NCBI RefSeq assembly: GCF_005938625.1
Contig: NZ_VCNJ01000015.1
Coordinates: 22,998 to 86,997, forward strand
DNA length: 64,000 bases
Reading direction: 5' to 3'
DNA from: Pseudomonas fluorescens
GTDB lineage: Bacteria > Pseudomonadota > Gammaproteobacteria > Pseudomonadales > Pseudomonadaceae
The notes under the pieces were generated by a model. That model worked only from the letters and a program-made list of their open reading frames with translations, had not been told where the DNA came from and did no database searches. Made by a program: the position numbers and the translations under genes. This document shows, piece after piece, positions 53,378 to 61,292 of this stretch; within the stretch, counting starts at the first letter, position 1, and every line of letters begins with the position of its first letter.

Positions 53378-54202
53378 TCAGTCGCCGAACGGTCCGGCCG
53401 CGACAAACGCGCCGCCCTGATAGATCCGCGCCGGGTCATCGGCGGCAGGCATTGGCTGCGCCTCGACTTTTTCGCGGAACACTTCGGAGCTGTCCTTGGC
53501 CTCGAAGCCGAGATGACTGGCGAAGCGGTTGTCCCACCAGACGTCCTTGTTGGCGGACATGCCGTAGACCACGGTGTGGCCGACGTTCGGCGTGTACAGC
53601 GCGCGTTCGAGCAATTGCGTGAGGTCGTCGAAGCTCAGCCAGGTGTGCATCATTCGACGGTTTTGCGGTTCGGGGAACGAGGAGCCGATGCGGATGCTGA
53701 CGGTCTCGATGCCGTAGCGATCGAAGTAGAAACTGGCCATGTCTTCGCCGTAGGACTTGGACAAACCGTAGTAGCCGTCGGGGCGTCGAGCGGAGCTGGC
53801 GTCGAGCGGTTCGTCCTGTTTGTAGAAGCCGATGACGTGGTTGGAACTGGCGAAGATCACCCGTTTCACGCCATGCCGGCGCGCGGCTTCGTAGATGTGA
53901 AACACACCGCAGATGTTGGCGCCGAGAATTTCTTCGAACGGTCGCTCGACGGAGACGCCGCCAAAATGCAGGATCGCATCGACGCCTTCGACCAGTTGAT
54001 GCACGGCGTTTTTGTCGGCGAGGTCGCAGACCACGATTTCTTCGCGATCATCGACGGCCGGGGCGAGGGCAGCGATGTCCGACAGACGCAGGACATTGGC
54101 ATAAGGGCGCATACGTTCGCGCAGGACTTTGCCCAGGCCACCGGCAGCGCCGGTCAGCAGGAGACGGTTGAACGGGGCGCGGGGAGTAGAGGTAGATGTC
54201 AT
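53378..54202 (-). CDS. udh: Uronate dehydrogenase
   Basis: The 274-residue extended-SDR protein has the NAD motif TGAAGGLG (17-24), the catalytic YxxxK (Tyr145-Lys149 in YYGLSKSYGED), FASSNHVIGFY and the C-terminal VVYGMSANKDVWWDN region. It matches pseudomonad uronate dehydrogenase as I remember it: NAD+-dependent oxidation of D-glucuronate or D-galacturonate to the aldarolactone. It is the first gene of the uronate unit, followed by the lactonase and TRAP genes. A promoter and an operator lie upstream at 54241-54291. Confidence 0.9.
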   Translation of the reverse strand: MTSTSTPRAPFNRLLLTGAAGGLGKVLRERMRPYANVLRLSDIAALAPAVDDREEIVVCDLADKNAVHQLVEGVDAILHFGGVSVERPFEEILGANICGVFHIYEAARRHGVKRVIFASSNHVIGFYKQDEPLDASSARRPDGYYGLSKSYGEDMASFYFDRYGIETVSIRIGSSFPEPQNRRMMHTWLSFDDLTQLLERALYTPNVGHTVVYGMSANKDVWWDNRFASHLGFEAKDSSEVFREKVEAQPMPAADDPARIYQGGAFVAAGPFGD

Positions 54203-54240
54203 GGCAATCCCTTACACGTTTGTTATTAGGTTTGTTGTAG

Positions 54241-54291
54241 GTTGTCGTATGACTGCGCTGAAGTATCGGTAGGGTTTCCGGAACTTGTCAA
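54241..54291 (-). promoter_or_regulatory. Promoter and operator upstream of udh
   Basis: On the minus strand TTGACA (54291-54286), then 18 bases, then GATACT (54267-54262) form a plausible promoter. The plus-strand motif GTTGTCGTATGAC (54241-54253) lies between it and the start, 38 bases from the udh ATG. The related site before the oprD-type gene is 38 bases from its ATG, and both have a similar TTCCGG context. Confidence 0.6.
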
Positions 54292-54370
54292 CGCGACTTT
54301 TGGTGTAGATGACGGAAGGCCTAGCCCAGTCTTCAATCACCACAATTGCCTGTTTGGTAATGCAACTCCA

Positions 54371-54463
54371 CTGTGGGAGCGAGCTTGCTCGCGAAAGCGG
54401 TGCGTCATTGAAAGATGAATTGACTGACTCAACGCATTCGCGAGCAAGCTCGCTCCCACAGGG
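54371..54463. repeat. REP inverted pair, GAGCTTGCTCGCGA type
   Basis: TGTGGGAGCGAGCTTGCTCG and the inverted CGAGCAAGCTCGCTCCCACA flank about 45 bases between the udh promoter and the end of the porin gene. Confidence 0.9.
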
Positions 54464-54485
54464 AAACTCGGTGTGGCGACTGGCT

Positions 54486-55781
54486 TTACAACAACGAAAT
54501 CGGATAACTGATAAAGATCCGGTTCTCGTCAAACTCGTTGGTGCTGAAGTCCCGGCGTATCGTCGCGTTACGCCATTTCACGTTGAGATTTTTCAGTGGC
54601 CCGCTCTGCACGGTGTAGGCCAGCTCCGACTCACGGCCCCATTCCTTGCCGTCAGTGATCGTCCCGGTGTGCACGTTGTCGCCGCTGATGTAGCGGTTCA
54701 TCAGGGTCAGGCCGGGAACGCCGAGGGCGACGAAGTTGTAGTCGTGGCGCAACTGCCAGGAGCGTTCCTTGGCGTTGTCATAACTGGCGTTGTAACTGTC
54801 GTTGGCGAGGGTGCCGCCGCTGGTGCCGTTGACCCGCATCCATGCGTCGTCGCCGCTGAGTTTTTGCAGGCCGACATAGAACGTGTTGCCACCGTATTTG
54901 GCCGAAAGCAGAGCGAACGCGGTCTTGTTTTCGAGGTCGCCGGCCTGGGCGCTGCCGTCTTCCTTGCCGGTGAAGAAACCGAGGTTGGCGCCCAGCGTCC
55001 AGTCGCCCAGCGGCTGACTATGGCTGAGGTTGAAATACTGCTGCTGGTAGATGTCGCTGAGTTCGGCGTACCACACACCGACCAGCGTGCGCTTGTCGTT
55101 GAAGGTGTATTCGCCGCCGCCGAAGTTGAAGCGGTCGGAGGTGAACGCGCCGCGGCCGTTCATCGACATGTCTTCCATGCTCGCGTCATTGCGCGGGCTG
55201 TTGCCGCGGAACTGGCCGCCGTAGACAGTCAGGCCATTGATCTCGGTGGAGGTGATCTGGCCGCCGCGAAAGGTCTGCGGCAGCGAGCGGCCATCGTCGG
55301 AACGCAGGATTGGCAGCACCGGCATCCATTCGCCGACCTTCAATTCGGTCTTCGATACCTTGGCTTTCAGCGCTACGCCGAGGCGTCCGAAATTGTCCGC
55401 CGGGCGCCCGTCATCGTGGATCGGCAACAGCTGCGTGCCGCCCGTGCCTTTGCCGCCATCGAGCTTCTGCGAATACATCCCCAGCACATCGAGGCCGAAA
55501 CCGACGGTGCCCTGAGTGAAGCCGGATTTGGCGTCGAGGATGAAGTTTTGCGTCCACTCTTCAGCCTTGCCCTGCGGGTTGGCCGGGTTGACGAAGTTGC
55601 GGTTGAAGTAGGCGTTGCGCAGGTTCAGCGTGGCTTTGCTGTCTTCGAGGAAACCTTCGGCATCGGCGCTCATCGGCATGGCAAGGGCGAGGCTGCTGCA
55701 GCCGATCAGACTTAAAGCGGTACGCGGGCGGGTGACGGAAAGACGGGAAGGGCGGACGGAATTGCAGACGAGTGTGCTCAC
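54486..55781 (-). CDS. OprD-family outer-membrane porin
   Basis: The 431-residue protein has a long signal-like N terminus (about 1-41) followed by an OprD-type beta-barrel: GFLEDSKATLNLRNAYFNRNF (about 43-63), VGEWMPVLPILRSDDGRSLPQTFRG (about 149-173), and the C-terminal YPISLL ending expected for BAM recognition. Family members take up specific carboxylates or amino acids. Its shared promoter/operator with udh argues that this one carries uronates. It is a separate transcription unit upstream of udh on the same strand. Confidence 0.88.
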   Translation of the reverse strand: MSTLVCNSVRPSRLSVTRPRTALSLIGCSSLALAMPMSADAEGFLEDSKATLNLRNAYFNRNFVNPANPQGKAEEWTQNFILDAKSGFTQGTVGFGLDVLGMYSQKLDGGKGTGGTQLLPIHDDGRPADNFGRLGVALKAKVSKTELKVGEWMPVLPILRSDDGRSLPQTFRGGQITSTEINGLTVYGGQFRGNSPRNDASMEDMSMNGRGAFTSDRFNFGGGEYTFNDKRTLVGVWYAELSDIYQQQYFNLSHSQPLGDWTLGANLGFFTGKEDGSAQAGDLENKTAFALLSAKYGGNTFYVGLQKLSGDDAWMRVNGTSGGTLANDSYNASYDNAKERSWQLRHDYNFVALGVPGLTLMNRYISGDNVHTGTITDGKEWGRESELAYTVQSGPLKNLNVKWRNATIRRDFSTNEFDENRIFISYPISLL

Positions 55782-55819
55782 TGTGACGCTCCCTGTTTCG
55801 TTTGTTGTTTTTATTATTT

Positions 55820-55897
55820 GTTATACGTCGTCGTACAACATGGTTGCGGATATTTCCTCGGTTTTCCGGGAATGTCAACAGCAAGTTATACGATGAC
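55820..55897 (-). promoter_or_regulatory. Promoter and operator upstream of the OprD-type gene
   Basis: Minus-strand TTGACA (55878-55873), 17 bases, AAATAT (55855-55850). An imperfect palindrome GTTATACGTCGTCGTACAAC lies at 55820-55839 just downstream, 38 bases before the ATG, and a third copy GTTATACGATGAC at 55885-55897. The FadR-type GntR motif is the closest pattern I know; no such regulator is in the window. Confidence 0.65.
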
Positions 55898-55921
55898 TTG
55901 CCGTCGCGACGCAGATCACTT

Positions 55922-56014
55922 TGTAGGAGCTGCGGCACGCTGCGATCTTTTGATCTGGCTTTTTAAAAAACAGGATCAAAAGATCGCAGCCTCGTTTCAC
56001 TCGACAGCTCCTAC
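55922..56014. repeat. Inverted repeat pair, GTAGGAGCTGCC family
   Basis: TGTAGGAGCTGCGGCACGCT and the inverted AGCCTCGTTTCACTCGACAG with CTCCTACA flank about 45 bases that contain AGATCAAAAGATC-like cores. It lies between the porin promoter and the efflux genes. Confidence 0.85.
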
Positions 56015-56095
56015 AAAGATTTGTGTTGTCCATGGGATGTGTGTTGCCAGTGAATTTGCGGCAAACTTCACTCACCTTCCGCACAAGGCCTTGCA

Positions 56096-57751
56096 ATGGA
56101 TCAATACGCCCCGCGCAACTGGCAACCGCACGAAAAGCCCAGTCTGCCCGGTTCCCCCTCGACGCCTTTGCACTCCAACCCCAAGCGCCTGGCCTATGCG
56201 CTGGTCGGTTTGCTAGTGGCGGTGACCGGTGGTTTGGGCAACTCGCTGGTGGTGGCCAACCTGACTTATCTGCAAGGCGCACTCGGTGCGACCACGGCGG
56301 AAATGGCCTGGTTACCGGCGGCGTACGTGATGACCAACGTGTCGATGAACCTGCTGCTGGTGAAGTTTCGCCAGCAGTTCGGTTTGCGCGCGTTCACCGA
56401 GGTGTTTCTGGTGCTGTATGCGCTGGTGACCTTCGGCCACTTGTTCGTCAACGACCTGAACTCTGCCGTGGCGGTGCGTGCAGCGCACGGCATGGTCGGC
56501 GCGGCACTGAGTTCGCTGGGCCTGTATTACATGGTTCAGGCGTTCCCGGCGAAGTGGCGGATGAAGGCGCTGGTACTCGGTCTCGGCACCTCGCAACTGG
56601 CCTTGCCACTGGCGCGATTATTCTCCGAAGATCTGCTGCAGATCGCCGAATGGCGCGGCTTGTACCTGTTCGAATTGGGCATGGCGCTGCTGTCGCTGGG
56701 TTGCGTATTGATGCTCAAGTTGCCGCCCGGTGACCGTTTCAAGACCTTTGAAAAACTCGATTTCCTGACCTTTGCCATTCTCGCCACGGGCGTGGCGTTG
56801 TTGTGCGCGGTGTTGTCGCTCGGGCGGATCGACTGGTGGCTGGAGGCGGACTGGATTGGCGTCGCCTTGGCCGCGTCCATCGCGCTGATCCTCACCGGTC
56901 TGGCCATCGAACATAATCGCAGTAACCCGCTGCTGATGACCCGTTGGCTGGGCAGCGGGACGATGATCCGCCTGGCGCTGGCGGTGACCCTGATTCGCAT
57001 GGTCACCTCGGAGCAATCCACCGGTGCGGTGGGTTTCATGCAGAACCTGAACATGGGCTACGAGCAACTGCACAGCCTCTACGTGGTGATGCTGATCGGC
57101 AGTGTCGCGGGATTGTTGACCAGCGCGCTGACCATCGACCCCAAACACCTGCTGATGCCGTTGATCATCTCGCTGGGTCTGATGGCCACCGGGTCGGTGA
57201 TGGACAGCTTTTCCAACAACCTGACCCGCCCGGAAAACCTCTACTTCAGTCAGTTCCTGCTGGCGTTCGGCAGTACGTTTTTCCTTGGCCCGACCATGGT
57301 TTTCGGTACACGCAACGTGCTGACCAACCCACGCAATCTGGTGAGCTTTTCCGTGTTGTTCGGGATCTGCAACAACCTCGGTGGCCTGCTGGGCGCGGCG
57401 CTGCTGGGCACCTTCCAGATCGTCCGGGAAAAATTTCATTCCAGTCACATCGTTGAGCACCTGACGCTGTCTGACCCCTTAGTGGCTGCGCGCGTGCAGA
57501 GCGGCGGCTCGGCGTATGGCTCGTTGCTGGCCGACCCGAGCCTGCGCAACCTTGCGGGCATTCGTAGCCTGGCCAACGCCGCGACCCGTGAGGCTAACGT
57601 GCTGGCCTACAACGATGTGTTCATGCTGATCGCCGTGATTGCGGTGCTGACCATGATCTGGCTGTCCATTCGCGCGCTGTGGCTGATGAGCACCACCAAA
57701 GCCGTCGCCCCAGCGCCATCCACACCTTCCAGCGGTGCCACTTCTTCATGA
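56096..57751 (+). CDS. DHA2-family MFS efflux transporter (EmrB/QacA-like)
   Basis: The 551-residue protein has about 14 hydrophobic segments. It has the opening of the DHA2 group (NLTYLQGALGATTAEMAWLPAAYVMTNVSMN, about 54-84), FGHLFVNDLNSAVAVRAAHGMVGAALSS and GTRNVLTNPRNLVSFSVLFGICNNLGGLLGAALLGTF. It should export hydrophobic toxins by proton antiport. It is followed by, and overlaps by four bases (ATGA), an EmrA-like membrane-fusion gene, so the two form an inner-membrane efflux pair. No outer-membrane partner or regulator is adjacent. Confidence 0.88.
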   Translation: MDQYAPRNWQPHEKPSLPGSPSTPLHSNPKRLAYALVGLLVAVTGGLGNSLVVANLTYLQGALGATTAEMAWLPAAYVMTNVSMNLLLVKFRQQFGLRAFTEVFLVLYALVTFGHLFVNDLNSAVAVRAAHGMVGAALSSLGLYYMVQAFPAKWRMKALVLGLGTSQLALPLARLFSEDLLQIAEWRGLYLFELGMALLSLGCVLMLKLPPGDRFKTFEKLDFLTFAILATGVALLCAVLSLGRIDWWLEADWIGVALAASIALILTGLAIEHNRSNPLLMTRWLGSGTMIRLALAVTLIRMVTSEQSTGAVGFMQNLNMGYEQLHSLYVVMLIGSVAGLLTSALTIDPKHLLMPLIISLGLMATGSVMDSFSNNLTRPENLYFSQFLLAFGSTFFLGPTMVFGTRNVLTNPRNLVSFSVLFGICNNLGGLLGAALLGTFQIVREKFHSSHIVEHLTLSDPLVAARVQSGGSAYGSLLADPSLRNLAGIRSLANAATREANVLAYNDVFMLIAVIAVLTMIWLSIRALWLMSTTKAVAPAPSTPSSGATSS

Positions 57752-58893
57752 CCGAACCGACCACCACAACCACCACCAATGCCATTGCCGCCACGCCTGA
57801 AGGCGTGGCGCCGCCGTCATCGCCGAACACCGAGCCACGCTCGCTGCGGGTGCGAATCATCTCTTCAATGGGCTTCGCGGCGATTGCCATCGTCGGTGTG
57901 TTGATCGTGCTCTATGCCTGGCAATTGCCGCCGTTCAGCAGTGCGGTCGAGACCACTGAAAATGCCCTGATTCGTGGGCAAGTGACGATCATTGGTCCGC
58001 AGCTCGCCGGTTATGTTTATGAAGTACCGGTGCAGGATTTCCAGTACGTGAAGGCCGGGGATCTGCTGGTGCGTCTGGACGACCGCATCTATCAGCAACG
58101 TCTCGACCAGTCGCTGGCGCAACTGGCGGTGCAGAAAGCCGCGCTGGCCAACGTGGTGCAGCAACGCAACAGCGCCGAGGCCACGATCAAATTGCGTCAG
58201 GCCGTGCAGGCCGACAGCGAAGCGCAATTGCGCAAAAGCGAGGCCGATCTGCGCCGGAATCAGGAATTGGTGCGCGACGGTTCGGTGTCCAAGCGTGAGA
58301 TGGACGTGGCGCTGGCGGCCAATGCGCAAAGTGTTGCGGGGGTGGCGCAGGCCAAGGCCAATCTGGAAATTGCCCGCCAGGATCTGCAAACGGTGATCGT
58401 CAATCGCGGCTCGCTGGAAGCGGCAGTGGCCAGCGCCGAAGCGGCTGTGCAACTGGCGCGGATCGATCTGTCGAACACTCGCATCGTCGCCCCGCGTGAC
58501 GGTCAGCTCGGGCAGATTGGCGTGCGCCTCGGCGCCTACGTCAACTCCGGCGCGCAGTTGATGGCGTTGGTGCCGAACCAGAAATGGGTGATCGCCAACA
58601 TGAAGGAAACCCAGATGGACAACGTGCGCGTCGGGCAACCGGTGCGCTTCACCGTCGATGCGCTCAATCACCGCAGATTCACCGGGCATGTGCAGCATAT
58701 TTCCCCGGGGACAGGTTCGGAGTTCGCTTTGCTGCAGGCGGATAACGCCACGGGCAACTTTGTCAAAATCGCCCAGCGGGTGCCGGTGCGGATCACCATT
58801 GATGCGGATCAGCAGGAAGAGGAACGGTTGCGGCCGGGGATGTCGGTTGTCGTCAGTATCGACACCGCCGCCGGCGACACCCAACCCCACTGA
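57748..58893 (+). CDS. HlyD/EmrA-family membrane-fusion protein
   Basis: The 381-residue protein has one N-terminal membrane segment (about 38-62), two lipoyl-like halves (IGPQLAGYVYEVPVQDFQYVKAGDLLVRLDD and RIVAPRDGQLGQIGVRLGAYV), and a coiled-coil hairpin between (about 117-220, rich in Gln/Ala/Glu). It also has the EmrA-type later domain WVIANMKETQMDNVRVGQPVRFTVDA. It links the DHA2 pump to an outer-membrane channel. Start ATG 57748 overlaps the upstream stop. It ends before a long inverted repeat (58912-58994) that may terminate the operon. Confidence 0.9.
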   Translation: MTEPTTTTTTNAIAATPEGVAPPSSPNTEPRSLRVRIISSMGFAAIAIVGVLIVLYAWQLPPFSSAVETTENALIRGQVTIIGPQLAGYVYEVPVQDFQYVKAGDLLVRLDDRIYQQRLDQSLAQLAVQKAALANVVQQRNSAEATIKLRQAVQADSEAQLRKSEADLRRNQELVRDGSVSKREMDVALAANAQSVAGVAQAKANLEIARQDLQTVIVNRGSLEAAVASAEAAVQLARIDLSNTRIVAPRDGQLGQIGVRLGAYVNSGAQLMALVPNQKWVIANMKETQMDNVRVGQPVRFTVDALNHRRFTGHVQHISPGTGSEFALLQADNATGNFVKIAQRVPVRITIDADQQEEERLRPGMSVVVSIDTAAGDTQPH

Positions 58894-58911
58894 TCAACAC
58901 AATTCCCCTGC

Positions 58912-58994
58912 AGGAGTGAGCCTGCTCGCGATAGCGGTGTGTCAGTTACGGATATTTTGACTGACACACCGCTATCGCGAGCAGGCTCACTCCT
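58912..58994. repeat. Very long perfect inverted repeat, REP type
   Basis: Left arm 58912-58945 and right arm 58961-58994 are perfect 34-base inverted copies beginning AGGAGTGAGCCTGCTCGCGA, with a 15-base loop. It lies between convergent gene pairs and probably ends both transcripts. A similar repeat with 31-base arms is at 47221. Confidence 0.92.
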
Positions 58995-59014
58995 ACATTG
59001 GATCTCCATGATCT

Positions 59015-59872
59015 TTAGGCAGTGATCATCGGCGGCAGGGTGCCGAGTAGCGAAACGGCCGCCACCGCGCCAATGCCGAGTAACCACTCCAGCATTACAC
59101 TGCGCCTGAGCGCGCCCATCCGCTGTTCGCAATCCTCAATCCGCAAGCGATTGAACAGCGCCAACCCAAGCATCCCCAGCACGATCAGCGCCTTGATCAA
59201 CAGAATCAACGCAAACCCGCTGAACAACGGAGTCGGCCACCACTGACCGGTCAGCACGCGCACGTTGATCAAACCGGTGAGCAGCAGCCCCGCAACCAGC
59301 GCATAACCGACGCCGCTAAAACGCCGCAAAATCGCCGGCATCGGCTCCGTCGGCTGACGCAGAATCAGCACCAGCAGCAACAGTCCGCCAAGCCACGCGG
59401 CCACGCAGGTCAGATGCACGATCTGGTTGAGAATCAGCAATTGCCCGCTCACACCATCGAGCATGGCGCCATGCCCGACCGGTGCGAGGGTCGCCAGCAG
59501 CAACGCGCTCAAGCCCAGTCGCAACGGCATGTTCGAACGCCAAGGCGTAAACAACAGCGCCAACAACACAGCATTGATCAGCAGGTGCCAACGCCACACC
59601 TGGCCAAAAAATGTATGGCCCAGTACCAGCGCCACCGTGTCCGGATCAAACGCCGCCGCTGCCGAACCGGCCATGCTCGCGGTGATCAACAGCGCCCAGA
59701 CAACCCCGCTGACCAGTGCCACAGCAGCCAGCCAACGCGCCAGTCGCGCCAGGTGCCGATCCACTTGCGGCGCTTCATCCTTGAGCAGCAACGGCCTGAA
59801 CAGCCAGGCCCCGAACAGCATCAACACCACGATGAAATGCACAAAGCGGCACAGCACCAGCGCTTCACTCAT
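59015..59872 (-). CDS. copD: Copper resistance/homeostasis membrane protein CopD
   Basis: The 285-residue protein has about eight membrane segments and the CopD signatures VALVLGHTFFGQVWRWHLLINAVLL, GQLLILNQIVHLTCVAAWLGGLLLLVLIL and the NVRVLTGQWWPTPLFSGFALILLIKALIVLGMLGLALFNR ending. The His/Met/Trp-rich core is thought to move copper across the inner membrane. It follows copC by three bases on the minus strand, so they form a copCD operon. No CopAB multicopper oxidase or CopRS genes are beside it. Confidence 0.87.
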   Translation of the reverse strand: MSEALVLCRFVHFIVVLMLFGAWLFRPLLLKDEAPQVDRHLARLARWLAAVALVSGVVWALLITASMAGSAAAAFDPDTVALVLGHTFFGQVWRWHLLINAVLLALLFTPWRSNMPLRLGLSALLLATLAPVGHGAMLDGVSGQLLILNQIVHLTCVAAWLGGLLLLVLILRQPTEPMPAILRRFSGVGYALVAGLLLTGLINVRVLTGQWWPTPLFSGFALILLIKALIVLGMLGLALFNRLRIEDCEQRMGALRRSVMLEWLLGIGAVAAVSLLGTLPPMITA

Positions 59873-59875
59873 GAA

Positions 59876-60238
59876 TTACTGACCAACCTTGAACTGATAG
59901 GCGCCTTCGCTCTTGTGCGTATCGACCGACACCGCGTGCCATTCGACTTTGTACTCGCCAGCAGTCAGCGGCGCGGCGGGGGTGATGATCAGGGTTTTCT
60001 TGTCGTTTTCAGTGGTCAGCGCTTTGACTGCGACCGGCGCGCCATCCTTGGTCACGGTGACTTTGGTGAAACTGCCTTCAACGCCTTCGGAAAAGGTCAG
60101 GCGCAAATCGGCCGGCGCGGCGCCGGTGCTGTCGGCGGCCGGGGTCTGGCTTTTCAGGTGGGCGTGGGCAAATACGGAAGATGCGGCGAACAGTGAAGCG
60201 AGCAGGGCAGTGGTGGTCAGGACGTTCTTGAACAGCAT
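59876..60238 (-). CDS. copC: Periplasmic copper-binding protein CopC
   Basis: The 120-residue protein has a signal peptide (about 1-24) that would leave an N-terminal His in HAHLKSQTP. Later DTHKSEGAYQF supplies the Asp/His pair of the CopC Cu(II) site. The methionine-rich Cu(I) motif of plasmid CopC is not seen, so it should bind only Cu(II) tightly. It is the first gene of the copCD pair, divergent from the TetR gene. Copper regulation is inferred from family. Confidence 0.88.
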   Translation of the reverse strand: MLFKNVLTTTALLASLFAASSVFAHAHLKSQTPAADSTGAAPADLRLTFSEGVEGSFTKVTVTKDGAPVAVKALTTENDKKTLIITPAAPLTAGEYKVEWHAVSVDTHKSEGAYQFKVGQ

Positions 60239-60377
60239 CGCGAATACCTCTGGGGCAGGAGTGAAGAAGCGTCAGTTTAGCCATCCGCTGACGCCAGTAC
60301 GAAGTTTTGTTTGCAGCGGTCGCCCGCGCAGCAGAGCGGATGCTAGTCTTGGGCAACGCTGTTGTCAGGGAGCCCTC

Positions 60378-60998
60378 ATGGGCAATCACAAGATCGAGAT
60401 TCGTCGCAATAACGTCGAGAAAATCCTGCTGGCGGCGGAAAAAGTCTTCGCCGAAAAAGGCTTTGGCGGCACGGCCATGGCCGACATTGCCGCTGAGGTG
60501 CAACTGCCGCGCTCCAACCTGCATTACTACTTCAGCACCAAGAGCGAGTTGTACAGCGCGGTGCTGTTCGACCTGCTGGAAGTGTGGAAACAGGACGCGC
60601 TGTGCTTCGAGATGTTCGACGACCCGCGCGTGGTGCTGAGCAGTTATATCCGCGCCAAGATGAACCACTCGCGCAGTCGTCCGTATGGTTCGAAAGTCTG
60701 GGCCAACGAAATCATCCACGGTGCGCCAACGTTGGGCGAGGCGCTGGATGTCAGCCTGTATGACTGGGCGAAGATGAAGGAAGCGAAGATTCGCCAGTGG
60801 GTCGAGGACAAGCGGATTTTGCCAGTCGAACCGTCGAGTTTGCTGTACATGATCTGGGCGTCGACGCAGCACTATGCTGACTTTGATCATCAGGTGAATA
60901 TTCTGAATGAGCATCAGCCGCTGTCGGACATGCAGTTTGAGCGGGCGGTGCAGACGGTGACCAGTGTGATCTTGCGTGGGATCGGGCTGGAGCCCTGA
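60378..60998 (+). CDS. TetR-family regulator, RutR-like
   Basis: The 206-residue protein has the TetR helix-turn-helix at about 10-57 (ILLAAEKVFAEKGFGGTAMADIAAEVQLPRSNLHYYFSTKSEL). The ligand domain ends in FERAVQTVTSVILRGIGL, the layout of RutR-type regulators that sense uracil or thymine. Its nearest metabolic neighbours are preA and preT, which fits control of pyrimidine catabolism, though they are convergent and separated by a repeat. It is divergent from copC, so copper genes are the other possible target. Confidence 0.82.
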   Translation: MGNHKIEIRRNNVEKILLAAEKVFAEKGFGGTAMADIAAEVQLPRSNLHYYFSTKSELYSAVLFDLLEVWKQDALCFEMFDDPRVVLSSYIRAKMNHSRSRPYGSKVWANEIIHGAPTLGEALDVSLYDWAKMKEAKIRQWVEDKRILPVEPSSLLYMIWASTQHYADFDHQVNILNEHQPLSDMQFERAVQTVTSVILRGIGLEP

Positions 60999-61019
60999 AG
61001 CAGAAGCTGACCCTCATCG

Positions 61020-61273
61020 GAACGCCGCCCGCCCATCCCTCTCCCAGAGGGAGAGGGGGCCGACCGAGGTGTCTTGTGAGGTACATCGACCTGAAAAATC
61101 CAGTCGACTATGGATTCAAAAAGCCGTTCGAGCCTGTGCCTGTTTCGATTAGCCGTCCGTGCCTGGGCATGTATCGATTATGGATTCAAAGCAAATCGCT
61201 CAAGTCGGTGGATTTCTGGAATATCCCCCAATCAGTCCCCTCTCCCTTTGGGAGAGGGTTAGGGTGAGGGCCT
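61020..61273. repeat. Long inverted repeat with internal direct repeats, CCCTCTCCC family
   Basis: CCCTCTCCCAGAGGGAGAGG on the left is partly inverted as CCCTCTCCCTTTGGGAGAGG, and ACCGAGGTGTCTTGTGAG near the left recalls ACCGAGGTGTTTGG in the element at 37733. In the middle are two direct copies of CGAYTATGGATTCAAA (about 61106 and 61175). It lies between the convergent TetR and preA genes. No coding sequence is supported. Confidence 0.78.
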
Positions 61274-61292
61274 TTCCGGATCAGCCCCCAAT

